A stretch of 16,322 nucleotides of DNA from assembly GCA_965369325.1 (NCBI GenBank), contig CBDUQI010000132.1, forward strand, positions 1 to 16,322, read 5' to 3'. Origin of the DNA: CBDUQI01 sp965369325 (GTDB lineage: Bacteria; Pseudomonadota; Gammaproteobacteria; Steroidobacterales; JBCBZW01). The notes beneath the pieces were generated by a model, which saw only the letters and a list, made by a program, of their open reading frames with translations, was not told the origin of the DNA and made no database searches. Made by a program: the position numbers and the translations under genes. This document shows, piece after piece, positions 14,312 to 16,322 of the stretch. Position 1 is the first letter of the stretch. The number at the start of each line of letters is the position of its first letter.

Positions 14312-15259
14312 ATGGCAGCACGATTGAGCGATAAACTGGAAGGACGCCCGGTGTCCGGCGTGAGCAGCATGCGTTTCGGCGTGACCCGGGTGCGCAGCGG
14401 CGTTCGCTGCGATGACGCCGATGGCGTCGCCATCGAGGAGCCGCTGGAGATCCGCCTGGACTACGAGACTCGCGACGATGCCGGCGAGGCGGTGCGTCGC
14501 CAGCGCAGCATCTCCATCACCATGCGAACACCGGGCAACGATCTGGAGCTGGCGGTTGGCTTTCTGTTCACCGAGGGCATTATTCGTGAGCCTGGGCACG
14601 TGTTACGCGTGGAGCACTGCGGCCCGCCCGTCGGCGCAATGGGGTTGCGCAATGTCGTTAAGGTGGTGCTGGCCAGTGGCGTCGGATCAGATCTGGATCG
14701 CCTCGAGCGGCACTTTTATACCAGCAGCAGTTGTGGCGTGTGCGGCAAAACCTCGCTGGAGGCCCTGCGCGTGCAAACCCGGTACACCATTGATCGAAGC
14801 CGCTTGCGCATCGCACCTACTGCGCTGATTGGTCTGCCGCAGAAGTTGCTCAAACATCAGGCCGCATTCGGCACGACCGGTGGCATCCACGCGTCGGCCA
14901 AATTTGATGCTAGCGGAGAGATTCTGGCGGTGCGTGAGGATGTGGGCCGCCACAACGCGCTGGACAAACTAATAGGCGCAGCGCTGGCAGCCGAGGAGTT
15001 GCCGTTGGCCGGGCACGGCGTGCTGGTCAGCGGCCGGGCCAGCTTTGAGCTGATGCAAAAGGCGGTGATGGCCGGAGCGCCGATGGTGGCCGCGGTGGGT
15101 GCGCCGTCCAGCCTGGCGGTTGAGCAGGCCCGTGAGTTTGGCGTGTGTCTGGTGGGTTTTTTGCGCGACGGACGCTTCAATATTTATGCTGGTGCCGATT
15201 GCGTGGATCAGCCCTGGCAGGCACAGCCATCGCACACAGAAGGAGGCTACACCCAGTGA
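14312..15259 (+). CDS. fdhD: Formate dehydrogenase accessory sulfurtransferase FdhD
   Basis: A 315-residue cytoplasmic protein that passes sulfur from a cysteine desulfurase to the molybdenum cofactor of formate dehydrogenase, which is needed for formate oxidation. The key motif is SSSCGVCG with Cys141 and Cys144. TTGGIHASA (188-196), REDVGRHNALDKLIG (208-222) and LVSGRASFELMQKA (238-251) are strongly conserved. The ATG at 14312 was chosen because the open frame upstream (to 14120) reads as noncoding and contains the proposed promoter; ATG 14369 is a possible later start. Its stop overlaps the next gene as GTGA. Formate is the end of methanol oxidation, so placement beside a methanol dehydrogenase locus makes sense, though no formate dehydrogenase gene is in the window. 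Confidence 0.95.
   Translation: MAARLSDKLEGRPVSGVSSMRFGVTRVRSGVRCDDADGVAIEEPLEIRLDYETRDDAGEAVRRQRSISITMRTPGNDLELAVGFLFTEGIIREPGHVLRVEHCGPPVGAMGLRNVVKVVLASGVGSDLDRLERHFYTSSSCGVCGKTSLEALRVQTRYTIDRSRLRIAPTALIGLPQKLLKHQAAFGTTGGIHASAKFDASGEILAVREDVGRHNALDKLIGAALAAEELPLAGHGVLVSGRASFELMQKAVMAGAPMVAAVGAPSSLAVEQAREFGVCLVGFLRDGRFNIYAGADCVDQPWQAQPSHTEGGYTQ
15241..15246 (+). promoter_or_regulatory. Ribosome binding site of the DUF7009-like gene
   Basis: A consensus AGGAGG lies 9 nt before the GTG at 15256, inside the end of fdhD. It sets the start of the small downstream gene at this GTG, not at the earlier in-frame codon near 15145. Confidence 0.7.
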
Positions 15260-15642
15260 AGCTCAGGATAAAAGGTAACTCGATTCGCCTGCGGCTGACG
15301 CGCAGTGAGCTGGCGGAAATTGACGAGCGTGGCGTGGTGGCTGATGCGATTGATTTTGGTGCGGGTGCGACGTTGTCGTATGCGCTGCGCGCCGATCCCA
15401 CCACGGACACGCCGCGCGCCACCCTGGATGCGCGCGGCATTGCGGTGCGGGTGCCGGCGGCGCAGATCGCCCGCTGGGTTGCGGATGAGAGCATGGTCTC
15501 CATCCGTGCCGAACAAGCCCTCGGCGAGCCGTCGCTGCTGAGTATCCTGGTAGAGAAGGACTTTGCTTGCCTGAAGCCGCGCGAGGGCGAGGACGAGTCG
15601 GATATGTTCGAGCACCCGCAGCCGGATCAGGCCGGCTGCTAG
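15256..15642 (+). CDS. Small DUF7009-like protein, coupled to fdhD
   Basis: A 128-residue protein starting MKLRIKGNSIRLRLT at a GTG that overlaps the fdhD stop as GTGA. The start is confirmed by AGGAGG upstream. The N-terminal pattern and the ending (KDFACLKPR, then EDESDMFEHP and a terminal Cys) match my memory of the DUF7009 family, which has no known function. No signal peptide or membrane segment is seen, so it is probably cytoplasmic. Translational coupling with fdhD suggests a role in formate dehydrogenase maturation or regulation; this rests on gene order alone. Cys residues (in FACLKP and at the C-terminus) could bind metal or sulfur. It ends 21 nt from the convergent beta-propeller gene. 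Confidence 0.8.
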   Translation: MKLRIKGNSIRLRLTRSELAEIDERGVVADAIDFGAGATLSYALRADPTTDTPRATLDARGIAVRVPAAQIARWVADESMVSIRAEQALGEPSLLSILVEKDFACLKPREGEDESDMFEHPQPDQAGC

Positions 15643-15663
15643 GATCGCGACGGCCGGGGGGGG

Positions 15664-16322
15664 TTAAGGCGCTCGCCCGACCACCACACCCCACGGCGAA
15701 TCGCCCGCTGTAATCCTACCCAGCACGCTCATGCTGGCGGCATCGATGACGGTGACATCATCTGATGGGCCGTTCGCGGTATACAGCTTGCTACCGTCCG
15801 CGCTGATCGCGATGCCCCAGGGCCGCGGGCCCACCTCCACCGTGCCGGTAATCTGCGCGCTGGCCAGGTCGATGCGCGAGACAGTTTTCCCCCGCCCGTT
15901 GGCGACGTACAGCAGTTGTTGGTCAGGCGAGAAGGCCATGCCCATCGGGCGGTCTGCCTCGCCGAGTTTGATTTTCTTGATCAGCGTGGTGGAGGCAACG
16001 TCGATCACCGCCACAGTACCGCTGATTTCTGCCGTCGCGTAGGCACGTTCGCCGTCGGCGGCAAAAATCACGTCCCGCGGTCGCAGGCCGACGACGACCT
16101 TGTTCAGCACCTCACCTGATAGCGCATCGATGGCCGTAACATCATGATCGGTCTCACCAGTGACGTAAGCCAACGTGCCGTCCGGGCTTACCCGAACACC
16201 TTCAGGTTCGCGGCCAACGTCGACGGTGGCGAGTACCTTGCCGGTTTTCAGGTCGACGATGGTGGCCTCATCGGAATCTTCATTGGAGACGTACAGTCGC
16301 TGACGCGTCCAGTCCACATCGA
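15664..16322 (-). CDS. YVTN beta-propeller protein of PQQ-dependent catabolism (N-terminus cut)
   Basis: The frame is open to the right edge; 218 residues of the C-terminal part are visible. About five repeats of 40-45 residues show the YVTN pattern: a VSNED-, YVTGE-, YATAE-, YVANG- or YTANG-type strand, then a 'VIDxxxxxV' strand and a 'G..P.G......DG' turn. This fits the family of periplasmic beta-propellers associated with PQQ-dependent alcohol catabolism, often encoded near XoxF and an ABC exporter. The biochemical role is not known. An internal GTG at 16317 is not the true start, since the repeat continues in frame to the window edge. It converges with the DUF7009-like gene, with 21 nt between the stop codons. 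Confidence 0.85.
   Translation of the reverse strand, partial: DVDWTRQRLYVSNEDSDEATIVDLKTGKVLATVDVGREPEGVRVSPDGTLAYVTGETDHDVTAIDALSGEVLNKVVVGLRPRDVIFAADGERAYATAEISGTVAVIDVASTTLIKKIKLGEADRPMGMAFSPDQQLLYVANGRGKTVSRIDLASAQITGTVEVGPRPWGIAISADGSKLYTANGPSDDVTVIDAASMSVLGRITAGDSPWGVVVGRAP

Noticed and set aside
15631..15657. Possible hairpin between the convergent DUF7009-like and beta-propeller genes
   Set aside because: The stem is only 5 bp with a loop of about 16 nt and is followed by eight G residues rather than T residues.

Overview
This window looks like part of a methanol-oxidation locus of a GC-rich, Gram-negative bacterium, most likely a proteobacterium. A gammaproteobacterium is my guess, but there is no rRNA or other marker to prove it. 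The anchor is a complete lanthanide-type PQQ methanol dehydrogenase gene (xoxF, minus strand, 214-2016). It carries the catalytic Asp and the extra Asp two residues later that marks XoxF rather than the calcium enzyme MxaF. No tRNA, rRNA, CRISPR array, insertion sequence or phage gene was seen.

Layout. (1) 1-2640, minus strand: a small secreted four-cysteine protein, then xoxF with a recognisable promoter, then a strong hairpin terminator, then the start of another exported protein cut by the window edge. (2) 2871-8241, plus strand, divergent from region 1: a tightly packed six-gene run in the order mxaR-S-A-C-K-L. It encodes a MoxR AAA+ ATPase, a DUF58/vWA-like protein, a membrane-anchored periplasmic protein, a vWA membrane protein, a small TPR-like membrane protein and a second vWA membrane protein. 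In methylotrophs this set matures or activates methanol dehydrogenase. mxaF, mxaJ, mxaG and mxaI are not in the window, so the set appears paired here with XoxF. (3) 8581-11117, plus strand: two accessory genes, a small HExxH zincin-like protein and a beta-lactamase-family serine hydrolase with a four-helix membrane tail. (4) 11185-14063, minus strand: an operon of an MBL-fold 'quinoprotein relay' hydrolase, a SoxYZ-like fused carrier and an exported alpha/beta hydrolase that appears to start at a CTG codon overlapping the carrier stop codon. (5) 14312-15642, plus strand: fdhD (formate dehydrogenase sulfurtransferase) with its own promoter, coupled to a small DUF7009-like gene. (6) 15664 to the right edge, minus strand: a YVTN-type beta-propeller of the kind linked to PQQ-dependent alcohol catabolism, cut at its N-terminus.

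As a system, XoxF would oxidise methanol or another short alcohol in the periplasm. The MxaRSACKL set would assemble or activate it. The SoxYZ-like carrier, MBL hydrolase and beta-propeller are families repeatedly found with quinoproteins. FdhD serves formate dehydrogenase, the last step of C1 oxidation. The least explained parts are the alpha/beta hydrolase coupled to the thiol carrier and the small Cys protein upstream of xoxF. One striking detail is that all four possible NTGA start/stop overlaps (ATGA, TTGA, CTGA, GTGA) occur at gene junctions in this window.
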